In this document: positions 1 to 7,781 of the stretch, in pieces
Layout: every line of letters starts with the position of its first letter
Numbering within the stretch: the first letter of the stretch is position 1
Translations under genes and position numbers: made by a program
The notes under the pieces: generated by a model
Told to the model about the DNA's origin: nothing
The model's database searches: none
Seen by the model: only the letters and a program-made list of their open reading frames with translations
Assembly (NCBI GenBank): GCA_964349045.1
Contig: CAYGFI010000009.1
Span: 1 to 64,000 of the forward strand
Reading direction: 5' to 3'
From: JACJXF01 sp964349045
GTDB lineage: Bacteria > Bacteroidota > Bacteroidia > Bacteroidales > GCA-2748055
Length of the DNA: 64,000 nucleotides

Positions 1-90
1 TTAAGCGCAGAGACGCAAGGGCGCAATGCAATGCGCAATTAATAAAATAAAATTTGCGGACACTTTGCGCCTCCGCGTCGTTGCGCTTAA
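1..90. repeat. Imperfect inverted repeat at left edge
   Basis: Bases 1-26 and 65-90 are reverse complements at 21 of 26 positions, separated by an AT-rich 38-base spacer. The arms are built from GCG-rich words such as TTGCGCTTAA. The element sits 9 bases beyond the stop codon of the leftward amidohydrolase gene. It could act as a transcription stop or be one copy of a dispersed palindromic repeat; the window edge may cut it. Confidence 0.6.
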
Positions 91-99
91 TTCTCATCT

Positions 100-768
100 T
101 TAAGCTTTGCTGACCAATACCTTCACACGTGTTTCTTTTTTCAAGCGAAGATTGAGGATATCCACATTCTCAATCAGGATAACACCGGGTTTTTTGCCTT
201 CTTCAAAATTGCCACACCAGTTATCGATACCCAGAGCCCTTGCACCATTCAGGGTTGCCCAGGATAGTAATACCTGCAGGGTAATTTCAGGATAAACATT
301 TTGCAAGATTAATAACTCTTCCAAGGTAGAGCGTTTATCATTTGAAGCCAGACTGTCAGTTCCGATACAGATTCGATCTGAAAACTGATCCATCAGGAAC
401 TTCCCGGGATATGATCCCGTGATATAAAAATCCGATTTAGGGCAGAGAACCCAGTAGATATCGGCTTTTTCGATTTCAGATTCCTGAAAATCACTTTCGC
501 TGGTAAAAAGATTATGTACCAATAGTGTTCTGATGTTTCGGGGGATTTTCCCTCGCAGGTGTGATAATTCGCGATAGGAATGAGCGTTTACAAAGCCTGG
601 ACAAAGGATTCCATTATAGTGTTCGAGATGGGCTTCTTCCTTTAGTTTTCCGCCGGTATCAGTAAGCTTAAGTACCCGTCCATCTTCGGAAAGGCTTAAA
701 ATCCCGTTTTTCAGAAAACCTGAACTGCCTGAAAAGATGTAACTGGCTGAAATTTTTCTGGTTCTCAT
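100..768 (-). pseudogene. Amidohydrolase with an in-frame internal deletion, probably inactive
   Basis: The product (222 residues) has both ends of a Bacteroidota metal-dependent amidohydrolase, a family normally near 380 residues. The N-terminal composite domain leads to NAHSYRELSH (61-70), where the family has the metal-binding HxH; here the second histidine is Tyr65. The sequence then jumps at about residue 77-80 (near base 535) from GKIP straight to LLVHN (83-86), losing about 150 residues that should hold the rest of the metal site and the barrel core. The later HN and GTDSLAS (136-142, Asp137) motifs remain. The reading frame is open, so the protein may still be made, but catalysis is unlikely. 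It follows the DUF4296 lipoprotein gene by 6 bases, presumably as one operon. An assembly collapse is an alternative explanation. Confidence 0.7.
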
Positions 769-774
769 AGTTTT

Positions 775-1158
775 TTACTCTTCAATAGCTTCCCTTGAAA
801 ACAGTGGATTATTGTTTTTCAGAGTATCGAGCATGTAATTAAGTTTCAGGAGAACTTCATCGTAAACCTTAAGATAAACTTCTGGTTGGCGGATATACAT
901 AGCAACCGTAGTGTCAAATTCTGCTTTAGTAACCTGGTATTTTTCGAATATTGAAGCATATAGGTCAACGGTGTCACCGGGTTCATAAATCCTGTAATAA
1001 CTGCTTCCGGTAGTTATTACGTCTGTCAGATGAATTCCAACAAGTATTTCAACGAATTTCTCTCTTGGGATTATTACCCTTTTTTTAATTTTTGTTAAAT
1101 CATCTTTGCAGGATAACAGTGCTGCAAACAAAAAGGCCAGGGCGAAAAATCTTTTCAT
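775..1158 (-). CDS. DUF4296-family lipoprotein
   Basis: A 127-residue protein with a lipoprotein signal peptide: a basic start (MKRF), a hydrophobic run, then the lipobox LLSC with Cys17. The mature part contains the motif ILVGIHLTDVI (about residues 38-48) typical of DUF4296, a small helical family found in Bacteroidota whose function is unknown. It is expected to sit on the periplasmic side of the inner or outer membrane. The ATG start is supported by the signal peptide and by a candidate TAnnTTTG promoter about 30 bases upstream. The partner gene downstream is the internally deleted amidohydrolase. Confidence 0.75.
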   Translation of the reverse strand: MKRFFALAFLFAALLSCKDDLTKIKKRVIIPREKFVEILVGIHLTDVITTGSSYYRIYEPGDTVDLYASIFEKYQVTKAEFDTTVAMYIRQPEVYLKVYDEVLLKLNYMLDTLKNNNPLFSREAIEE

Positions 1159-1187
1159 ATCTATTATTCCAGGGCAATATTTTGAAG

Positions 1188-1195
1188 CAAATGTA
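1188..1195 (-). promoter_or_regulatory. Candidate -7 promoter element for the DUF4296 operon
   Basis: Read on the minus strand this is TACATTTG, an exact match to the Bacteroidota -7 consensus TAnnTTTG, 29 bases upstream of the start codon. No clear TTTG -33 element is visible at the expected distance. Confidence 0.45.
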
Positions 1196-1206
1196 AGGAA
1201 AAAATA

Positions 1207-1238
1207 AAAGTTTAAAGGCTAAAGTTTAAAGGTTAAAG
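1207..1238. repeat. Short 14-bp tandem repeat between genes
   Basis: Two copies of a 14-base unit (AAAGTTTAAAGGYT) followed by a partial third copy lie between the DUF4296 and hemerythrin genes. A second low-complexity stretch (ATAATTCATAATTCA type) follows at about 1295-1313. No gene or known signal is evident here. Confidence 0.6.
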
Positions 1239-1313
1239 GGGAAACGATGGAATTGCCGGTAAGATTTATCTGTCAGCTAAGGAATTAAAACTATTTTATA
1301 ATTCATAATTCAA

Positions 1314-1724
1314 TCATAATCCCTTCAAATACTCTACTGCCTTAAGATCATACCCCAGAATATGTTCGTAAAAGTAATCGGTCATGAAGGCGAGAAGAGT
1401 ATCACAAACATCTGATTTACCGTTTGCAAAATCGTCTTTTAGATTTATTATACCTGATACAAATACATCATGCTTAAGATGATGCTCTTTAAGGCCCGGA
1501 TACTTTAATCCCTTGAAATGGATTTCTTCCTGTATCAGAAAATTATCCACATAATGAACTAATGAAAAAAATATACCGGAAATATTTTCACGACAGGAAT
1601 TGGATTTCACCATCTCTTCAAGTTCTTTTAAAACCTTAAAAAAATACCGGTGCTGTTCGTCAATGAACTTGACATTAACGCTGAACTCCTGGAGCCATTC
1701 TTTTGGGATAGTTCTTTGTTCCAT
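1314..1724 (-). CDS. Bacteriohemerythrin-like protein lacking one iron-ligand histidine
   Basis: A 136-residue four-helix-bundle protein of the hemerythrin family, which binds a non-heme di-iron site and reversibly binds O2 or senses it. Visible ligands are His25 (DEQH), Glu66 or Glu67, His81 and His85 (EHHLKH after the YP turn), His121 and Asp126 (EHILGYD). The family motif YxxxHFxxEE reads YVDNFLIQEE (58-67), so the histidine normally before Phe is Phe62. Five of the six other ligand positions are clear and the last is the expected EE pair. Loss of one ligand may leave one iron five-coordinate or abolish O2 binding. No signal peptide, so cytoplasmic. It stands alone behind the truncated membrane-protein remnant; it could have replaced that gene's remainder. 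Confidence 0.8.
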   Translation of the reverse strand: MEQRTIPKEWLQEFSVNVKFIDEQHRYFFKVLKELEEMVKSNSCRENISGIFFSLVHYVDNFLIQEEIHFKGLKYPGLKEHHLKHDVFVSGIINLKDDFANGKSDVCDTLLAFMTDYFYEHILGYDLKAVEYLKGL

Positions 1725-1804
1725 AATTTTCTGAATAGATATGAGGGTAAAAATAAAGCAGGATTTGGTAAAGGGATATGATGAAAATCATTCATTTGGT
1801 AATT

Positions 1805-1966
1805 TTAATTTCGGATTTGGAAGCCTGACAGAAATGAGGCAAACAGGAAAATAATTATTTTTCTCGCAGGCAGAGGGAGCAATGATACATAACTACCCGT
1901 AAAAAGCAAAATGGTCATACCAGCAAGGGGCATAAATAACGGGTGAAGGATAAAGGAAAAAAGCAT
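1805..1966 (-). pseudogene. Truncated integral-membrane protein remnant downstream of rpoN
   Basis: An open frame of 53 codons begins with ATG 33 bases after the rpoN stop. It reads MLFSFILHPLFMPLAG and continues through two hydrophobic helices before a stop. The FILHPLFMP start resembles the N-terminus of a multi-spanning Bacteroidales membrane protein (PAP2-phosphatase-like, about 200 residues) that I recall near rpoN in relatives; this is from memory, not a search. Only the first quarter survives and no continuation is found before the hemerythrin gene, so it looks like a gene remnant or a very short membrane protein. Confidence 0.5.
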
Positions 1967-1999
1967 GGCGGTTTTTTAGCATCAGGACTGAAAGAGTTG

Positions 2000-3469
2000 T
2001 TAGAGTTCCTTTCTAAGGCGCGCCACCGGAATATTAAGCTGCTCACGGTATTTTGCAACAGTTCGTCGTGCGATGAGGTATCCTTTTGCTTTTAGAATTT
2101 CAGCAAGTTTATCATCCGTAACGGGTTTTCTCTTATCTTCAGCTTCAATACATTCTTCCAGTATCTTTTTAATTTCGCGGGTTGAGACTTCTTCGCCTGA
2201 ATCGGTTTGCAATCCCTCGGAAAAGAAATATTTCAAAGATAATATACCGAAGTGTGTTTGAATGTATTTACTGTTGGCAACCCTTGAAACTGTGGAGATA
2301 TCCAGCCCTGTCACATCTGCGATATCTTTAAGGATCATCGGGCGTAGTTTTTTTTCATCTCCCTCGAGAAAATATTCCTTCTGGTAATGAAGTATGGTGT
2401 TCATGGTGAGAAGCAGGGTGTTTTGCCTTTGTTTAATCGCGTCGATAAACCATTTGGCCGAGTCGAGTTTCTGTTTCACAAAATTCACCGCTTCCTTTTC
2501 GGTACGGGTGTTTTTATCTTTTTTTGCGCTGAAATTTTCAAGCATTTCGTAATACGCACGGCTTACGCGCAAGTCGGGAACATTCCTGCTGTTTAGAGTA
2601 AGCTCCAATTCTCCGTCGTTAATCTCAAGGATAAAATCGGGTACGATATGTTCCAGAGTTTTATTTATGGGATCGCTATAAGTACTTCCTGGTCTGGGAT
2701 TTAGGCGGATAACTTCGTCGATGGCATCTTTAAGATCGTCTTCTGTAATATTCATCCGACTAAGAATTTTATCGTAATGACGTCGTGTGAACTCGTCGAA
2801 ATGGAACTTCAGAATTTCATGAGCATTAAGCACTGCAGGGTCGTCAAGATTTTTTTTTCGAATCTGTATCAGCAGGCATTCCTGGAGGTCGCGGGCGCCA
2901 ACACCCGGCGGATCAAAGTCCTGTATGATTTCGAGTATTCCCCTCAGTTCAACTTCGTCGGTTTTGAAACCCATACCAAAAGCAAGATCATCAACAATAG
3001 CTTCGAGTTTTCGGCGAATATATCCTTCTTCATCAATATTTCCGATCAGGTACCCGGCAAGCATTTTCTGCCGGTCGTTAAGCATTCTGAGTCCGAGCTG
3101 TGACTCCAGAAATTCATGGAAACTGTTCCCGACGGAGAAAGGAATATCTTCAAACTTATCGTCTTTCGATGAATTGTTTGTATTCAGTCGATAATCGGGA
3201 GTATCATCGTCACCGATATAATCTTCAAGGGAAAACTCATCCTGTTCTTTCTGGATTTCGGCAGACTCCTCCTCCTCGTCATAATTTTCTTCATCAACAG
3301 GCTGATCCAGTTCATCTTCAACCCCTTCTTCCAGCGCGGGATTTTCCTCCATCTCTTTCTTAATTCTCTGCTCCAGTTGCATAGTAGGTATCTCCAGCAG
3401 CTTGATCATCTGGATCTGCTGAGGAGATAGCTTTTGAAGCAGTTTTTGCTGGAGTCTCTGGTTGAGCAT
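2000..3469 (-). CDS. rpoN: RNA polymerase sigma-54 factor
   Basis: The alternative sigma factor that directs RNA polymerase to -24/-12 promoters and needs an AAA+ activator. The 489-residue length is normal. Region I is the Gln/Leu-rich N-terminus (QQKLLQKLSPQQIQMIKLL), followed by a very acidic region II (about 45-100), the core-binding domain, a helix-turn-helix near 390-410 (DISTVSRVANSKYI), and the diagnostic RpoN box ARRTVAKYRE at 467-476. The ATG start gives a standard N-terminus. It follows asnS by 24 bases, so the two are probably cotranscribed. No sigma-54 activator is encoded in this window. Confidence 0.97.
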   Translation of the reverse strand: MLNQRLQQKLLQKLSPQQIQMIKLLEIPTMQLEQRIKKEMEENPALEEGVEDELDQPVDEENYDEEEESAEIQKEQDEFSLEDYIGDDDTPDYRLNTNNSSKDDKFEDIPFSVGNSFHEFLESQLGLRMLNDRQKMLAGYLIGNIDEEGYIRRKLEAIVDDLAFGMGFKTDEVELRGILEIIQDFDPPGVGARDLQECLLIQIRKKNLDDPAVLNAHEILKFHFDEFTRRHYDKILSRMNITEDDLKDAIDEVIRLNPRPGSTYSDPINKTLEHIVPDFILEINDGELELTLNSRNVPDLRVSRAYYEMLENFSAKKDKNTRTEKEAVNFVKQKLDSAKWFIDAIKQRQNTLLLTMNTILHYQKEYFLEGDEKKLRPMILKDIADVTGLDISTVSRVANSKYIQTHFGILSLKYFFSEGLQTDSGEEVSTREIKKILEECIEAEDKRKPVTDDKLAEILKAKGYLIARRTVAKYREQLNIPVARLRKEL

Positions 3470-3493
3470 TAGTTTGTAAAGTTCATAAACTGA

Positions 3494-4882
3494 TTAGAAT
3501 TCGGCATTTCTTGGTGTTCTTGGGAATGGTATTACATCCCTTATATTCGCCATCCCGGTTACAAACAGCAGTAGTCGCTCGAAACCCAGACCGAAACCAC
3601 TGTGCGTTACCGTGCCAAATTTCCGGGTATCAAGATACCACCATAATTCCTTTTCGGGCAAACCTAATTCACGAATTCTGCCCAGTAATTTATCGTAATT
3701 TTCTTCACGTTGAGAACCGCCGATGATTTCACCAATTCGGGGGAAAAGGACGTCCATTGCCCTGACAGTCCTGTTATCATCGTTTTGCTTCATGTAAAAT
3801 GCTTTTATTTCCCGGGGATAATCGGTCAGGATAACCGGACACTGAAAATATTTTTCCACGAGGTAACGCTCGTGTTCGGCCTGCAGATCGAGTCCCCAGT
3901 TAACCGGAAATTCAAATTTCTGTCCTGAAGCTTTCAGAATATCGATAGCGCCTTCATACGACATGCGGATGAAATTATTGTTTACCACGAATTTCAATCT
4001 TTCAAAAAGTTCTTTGTCGACCATGGAATTTAAAAACTCCAGATCATCCGAACAGTTCTTCAGGGCATAATTAATAAGGTATTTCAGAAAATCCTCAGCA
4101 AGGTTCATGTTATCATGAATGTCATTAAATGCCACTTCCGGTTCAATCATCCAGAATTCAGCCAGGTGACGCGGGGTATTGGAGTTCTCAGCCCTGAAGG
4201 TGGGGCCAAAAGTATAAACACCGCCAAGTGCAAGGGCGGCAAGTTCTCCTTCAAGCTGACCCGAAACGGTGAGGTTGGTTGCTTTACCGAAGAAATCTTT
4301 ACTATAGTCTACTTTTTTATCATCTGTGAGGGGAAGATTATCCGGATCCAGTGTGCTCACGCGGAACATCTCTCCGGCGCCTTCCGCGTCGGAAGCAGTA
4401 ATTATTGGCGAGTGCATGTAATAATATCCGAGATCGTTAAAGTATTTATGGACGGCGAATGCCAATGCATGACGAACGCGGAAAACGGCCCCAAAAGTGT
4501 TGGTCCTTACGCGCAGGTGAGCTATTTCCCGTAAAAACTCAAATGAATGCCCTTTTTTCTGAAGTGGATAAATCTCAGGGTCTGCTTCACCATAAAGATC
4601 AATTTTGCCCGCAACGACTTCTACTTTCTGACCCTGTCCTTTCGACTCAACGAGCTTTCCCACAACACCAATACAAGCTCCGGTACTTATTCGTCGCAGA
4701 AGTTCTGAATCGAAAGAGGCAACGTCAACAACAATCTGTAAATTATGAATAATGGAGCCGTCGTTTATGGCAATGAAAGCAACCGAGTTATTACCTCGCT
4801 TCGTCCTGACCCAGCCTTTTACCAATACTTCGGTTTCATATTCTGTTGATTTCAGCAACTCTTTAATTACGCTTCTGTTCAT
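3494..4882 (-). CDS. asnS: Asparagine-tRNA ligase
   Basis: Class II aminoacyl-tRNA synthetase that charges tRNA-Asn with asparagine in the cytoplasm. At 462 residues it matches the bacterial enzyme. An N-terminal OB-fold anticodon-binding domain (about 17-105, VKGWVRTKRGNNSVAFIAIN) precedes the catalytic core with SGQLEGELAAL, FRAENSNTPRHLAEFWMIEPE (motif 2 region) and the C-terminal motif 3 GFGLGFERLLLF followed by DVIPFPRTPRNAEF. The terminal FPRTP segment distinguishes AsnRS from AspRS. A candidate promoter lies about 45 bases upstream; rpoN follows. Confidence 0.97.
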   Translation of the reverse strand: MNRSVIKELLKSTEYETEVLVKGWVRTKRGNNSVAFIAINDGSIIHNLQIVVDVASFDSELLRRISTGACIGVVGKLVESKGQGQKVEVVAGKIDLYGEADPEIYPLQKKGHSFEFLREIAHLRVRTNTFGAVFRVRHALAFAVHKYFNDLGYYYMHSPIITASDAEGAGEMFRVSTLDPDNLPLTDDKKVDYSKDFFGKATNLTVSGQLEGELAALALGGVYTFGPTFRAENSNTPRHLAEFWMIEPEVAFNDIHDNMNLAEDFLKYLINYALKNCSDDLEFLNSMVDKELFERLKFVVNNNFIRMSYEGAIDILKASGQKFEFPVNWGLDLQAEHERYLVEKYFQCPVILTDYPREIKAFYMKQNDDNRTVRAMDVLFPRIGEIIGGSQREENYDKLLGRIRELGLPEKELWWYLDTRKFGTVTHSGFGLGFERLLLFVTGMANIRDVIPFPRTPRNAEF

Positions 4883-4924
4883 TTTGTGCTTCCTTAATTT
4901 ATTTTATGGAATGTTAATATATTG

Positions 4925-4932
4925 CAAAAATA
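4925..4932 (-). promoter_or_regulatory. Candidate -7 promoter element for asnS-rpoN
   Basis: TATTTTTG on the minus strand fits TAnnTTTG, 42 bases upstream of the asnS ATG. The -33 partner is not obvious. Confidence 0.45.
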
Positions 4933-4979
4933 CAATTTTGATTGGAAATTTAGCGTTTATAAAGAGTATTCATGTTCCT

Positions 4980-5030
4980 GCCCGGGCACGGTGGAGGCTT
5001 AGCAGAAACCGGGCTAAATTTTAAATCCAC
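4980..5030. other. Nested inverted repeats between asnS and the stress-protein gene
   Basis: Within the 279-base gap, GTGGA (4991-4995) can pair with TCCAC (5026-5030) and, nested inside, TTAGC (4999-5003) with GCTAA (5013-5017); an alternative pairing is GCCCGG (4980-4985) with CCGGGC (5009-5014). The block is more GC-rich than its surroundings. It lies upstream of both divergent promoters as I place them, so whether it is transcribed is unknown. Bases 5045-5080 contain a further CAAAG/CTTTG repeat. No known RNA class is recognised. Confidence 0.3.
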
Positions 5031-5120
5031 ACATGGCTGATCAAAGGGACGCAAGACTTTGGGAGGACAAAGTTTATTTATTGTTTATTATAAAAGTTTC
5101 TCGCAGATATTAATAGATTC

Positions 5121-5151
5121 TTTTAATACTTAGTTAAAAAATGTAACTTTG
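5121..5151 (+). promoter_or_regulatory. Promoter for the universal stress protein gene
   Basis: TAACTTTG at 5144-5151 matches the Bacteroidota -7 element TAnnTTTG exactly, and TTTT at 5121-5124 stands in for the -33 TTTG with a 19-base spacer, the consensus distance. The ATG follows only 10 bases later, so the transcript leader would be very short. Confidence 0.6.
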
Positions 5152-5161
5152 TATTAATTAA

Positions 5162-6019
5162 ATGGCAGAGATTATGGATCAGGTGAAAAATGTTTTGCTG
5201 GTTACCTGGGACTTCACCCAGATATCTGAGAATGCCTTGCTTCACGCGATAAAACTTTCGCGAAATGTAGAATCTCAAATTCGTCTGGTTCATGTTATTG
5301 AGCCGGGAGATTCTCTGATCCGAACTGAGGCTGAGGAGAAAATAAGAAAGGAAATTACCAGAATACAGACAGATTTAAAAGTTTTGTGCCAATCGGTGAT
5401 TCTTGAAGGGAGCTTATTCTCGGCCATAACTGAATATATCACCGACAGCGATGCAATCATGGTTATTATGGGAACACACGGGATAAAGGGTTGGCAAAAA
5501 TATATAGGAAGCCGTGCACTTAGAGTCATCATCGGTTCAGCAATTCCGTTTATCGTTGTTCACGATAAGCCGGATAACATGGATAGGTACTCTAATATTG
5601 TATTCCCTATTGACTTTAAATCCGAAAATAAGGAAAAATTACAATGGGCTATTTATCTTGGAAAATATTTTAATTCCAAAGTTCATCTCATCAAAACCCC
5701 GGTTACAGATTCTTCCCTCGTGAAAAAAGTAAACGTGAACCTGAATTTTGCTATACGCTTTCTGATTCAGAACAATCTGGATTATGAGATCCATACTGCC
5801 AGGAAATCGGGGAATTTCGGTAAAGAAATTCTTTCCTTCTCAAAGGGAATCAAGGCTGACCTTATTTTAATAACCACCACAAAACATATTACATTCCTGG
5901 ATTATCTTTTTGGCGCTTCCGAACAATACATAATCGATAATCCTTCCAGGATTCCTGTAATGTGTGTTAACCCAAAAGCAACATTTTCACAGATGGGACA
6001 GTTTATGTTCGGCAGGTAA
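5162..6019 (+). CDS. Tandem-domain universal stress protein
   Basis: A 285-residue protein with two UspA folds (about 9-145 and 150-275). Such proteins bind ATP or other nucleotides and support survival in stress or stasis. Domain 1 keeps the nucleotide-loop pattern GTHGIKGWQKYIGSRALRVI. In domain 2 the equivalent region reads ITTTKHITFLDYLFGASEQY, without the first glycine, so the second domain may be degenerate for ATP. No signal peptide is seen, so it should be cytoplasmic. It is a single gene, divergent from asnS and convergent with the symporter gene, 37 bases apart. The direct physiological trigger cannot be read from the sequence. Confidence 0.9.
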   Translation: MAEIMDQVKNVLLVTWDFTQISENALLHAIKLSRNVESQIRLVHVIEPGDSLIRTEAEEKIRKEITRIQTDLKVLCQSVILEGSLFSAITEYITDSDAIMVIMGTHGIKGWQKYIGSRALRVIIGSAIPFIVVHDKPDNMDRYSNIVFPIDFKSENKEKLQWAIYLGKYFNSKVHLIKTPVTDSSLVKKVNVNLNFAIRFLIQNNLDYEIHTARKSGNFGKEILSFSKGIKADLILITTTKHITFLDYLFGASEQYIIDNPSRIPVMCVNPKATFSQMGQFMFGR

Positions 6020-6056
6020 AACCTGAAAACGATGATATCTGCAGGGTCTTAATCAA

Positions 6057-7544
6057 TCAATCCTGCCATCCGACTTTATTAATATCTTCATATAGTGCCG
6101 TGCGATTGAATCTTCTGGAAATCAGTTTTTTATCGACCAGGCTTCCAATCCAGATCGCGAGCAAGGCAAGTATAAATCCCGGTATAAGTTCATAAATAAT
6201 TTCTGACAGATCTGGAACTAATTTCCAAATGATTACGGTCAATGCTCCGGTAATTACTCCCGCCATGATCCCACTGCTGGTTGAACCTTTCCAGAAAAAA
6301 GTCAGGAGGATAGCCGGACCGATAGAGGCGCCTAAACCTGCCCAGGCAAAAAGAACGAAATCGGAGAAGTTGATGTCAATTAATAATCCCATAAGAATTG
6401 AAAAATATATCAAAACCACAATTGCTATTCTGCTAAAAAAAACAAGATTTACCTGTGAAACTAACCTTCTGCTCATGAAGGATTTCTCATACAAGTCTCT
6501 GGTCAAAGTACTTGCAGACACGAGTATTTGAGCGCCGGTTGCCGACATAACAGCAGCGAAAACAGAAGTTAAGACAATCCCGAGCAGAACAGGTGAAAGG
6601 ACAACATCAGCTAAACCCAAATAAACATTTTGCGGATCGGCCCCGGGAATCGAATCGGCAGCCGGAAAATATAACCTGGCAAAGATCCCGATGCAAAGGG
6701 CTCCCGATGATAAAAGAATATTAGTTAAAGCGCTGAAAATTGCTACACGGGGAAAATGGACCGGAACTCTTATTGCCATGTATTTAACTAAAATATGTGC
6801 ATTTCCCGGTGAACCCAGACCTAAAGAAAGAAATCCAAGCAAGGTTCCAACCGAAAGAGCTTTAATACTGAAAAACAATGGATTGGAATATAGAATTTCA
6901 GTTTGTATACTATTGAATCCATCCCTCCGGATCAATATAATAACAGGTAATCCGATTAATACCGTAAGGATAATAATTGCATGAAGAACATCTGAATAGC
7001 TCAGGGTTTTAAATCCCCCGAAAAAAGTAATTAACAGAACCATAACGCCTGTAATGATGATTCCGTTTGTGGAAGAAAGTCCAAGAAAAGCATAAAGACT
7101 TTTGCTTCCCCCTATCAGTTGTGATGAAATAAAACTAATCAGAAAGAACAATAGTACCATTGAAATAATTATCCTGAGAGAATTCTTTTTATCTGATAAG
7201 CGGGATACGAATATGTCGGTAAGACTTAAACAGTTATTTTCTTCTGAATATTTCCGGATTAACGGGGCCAGAAAATAAAATAACAGAAATTCCGAAATAA
7301 TGAATCCCACAATCAGCCAGATCGCTGAGAATCCCATGATATAAGCCTGCGTCGTAATCCCTAACAACAACCATAATCCTCTGGCCGAAATGACTGATGA
7401 GATAGCGATTACAAAACCGTTCATCTTTCTTTCTCCCAGGAAAAATCCAGCTATTCCGGTAGATGCAGAACGCCTTGTGTAAATACCAATTATTATAAGT
7501 AGGATAATATAAATTAAAAAGGGGATCAGGATCGATACTTTCAT
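6057..7544 (-). CDS. Sodium:solute symporter family protein
   Basis: An inner-membrane transporter of the SSS family, which couples Na+ entry to uptake of sugars, amino acids, organic acids or similar solutes. The 495-residue protein has about 13 hydrophobic segments, beginning ILIPFLIYIILLIIIGIYTRR, and the early family motif FFLGERKMNGF. The conserved region GFKTLSYSDVLHAIIIL and the later FAAVMSATGAQILVSASTL correspond to TM5-TM8 Na+-site regions. I chose the ATG at 7544, because the frame upstream offers only a TTG six codons earlier. Closest in general appearance to the proline/pantothenate branch, but the substrate is not assignable. Monocistronic. Confidence 0.9.
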   Translation of the reverse strand: MKVSILIPFLIYIILLIIIGIYTRRSASTGIAGFFLGERKMNGFVIAISSVISARGLWLLLGITTQAYIMGFSAIWLIVGFIISEFLLFYFLAPLIRKYSEENNCLSLTDIFVSRLSDKKNSLRIIISMVLLFFLISFISSQLIGGSKSLYAFLGLSSTNGIIITGVMVLLITFFGGFKTLSYSDVLHAIIILTVLIGLPVIILIRRDGFNSIQTEILYSNPLFFSIKALSVGTLLGFLSLGLGSPGNAHILVKYMAIRVPVHFPRVAIFSALTNILLSSGALCIGIFARLYFPAADSIPGADPQNVYLGLADVVLSPVLLGIVLTSVFAAVMSATGAQILVSASTLTRDLYEKSFMSRRLVSQVNLVFFSRIAIVVLIYFSILMGLLIDINFSDFVLFAWAGLGASIGPAILLTFFWKGSTSSGIMAGVITGALTVIIWKLVPDLSEIIYELIPGFILALLAIWIGSLVDKKLISRRFNRTALYEDINKVGWQD

Positions 7545-7757
7545 GGAAAGTGGTTTAGTCAACGATTGTAAATTTATTAAAAAAAATGTTTTATGAATAT
7601 TTAATAAATTAAAACTGAAATTAATAAATCCGGAATCATTTTCCTAAGGGGTAAAAAAGTTGCCGGAAATTCAATGACACGATTCATATTCCGCCCGCAA
7701 GGCGGGGAGTACCAAATTTTATTTTAATTTGCGAATAATCTACGGTGTATTATTAAC

Positions 7758-7765
7758 TATGTTTG
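7758..7765 (+). promoter_or_regulatory. Candidate -7 promoter element for gldA
   Basis: TATGTTTG fits TAnnTTTG and ends 16 bases before the gldA ATG. A TTTG at 7728-7731 lies 26 bases upstream, longer than the usual 19-21 spacing, so the -33 box is uncertain. Confidence 0.45.
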
Positions 7766-7781
7766 TAACAAATATCACAAT

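Noticed and set aside
4115..4534. Long antisense frames within asnS, psrA, topA and metG
   Set aside because: They lie fully opposite strongly conserved genes and show no family motifs; they arise from codon usage of the real gene.
5040..5080. Cyclic-di-GMP riboswitch resemblance (GGGACGCAAG)
   Set aside because: Only this short word fits; the paired upstream element and second stem expected of that class are not visible.
7691..7705. CCGCC/GGCGG hairpin as a terminator
   Set aside because: It lies between divergent genes and has no T-tract; five base pairs only. Left as an unexplained small dyad.
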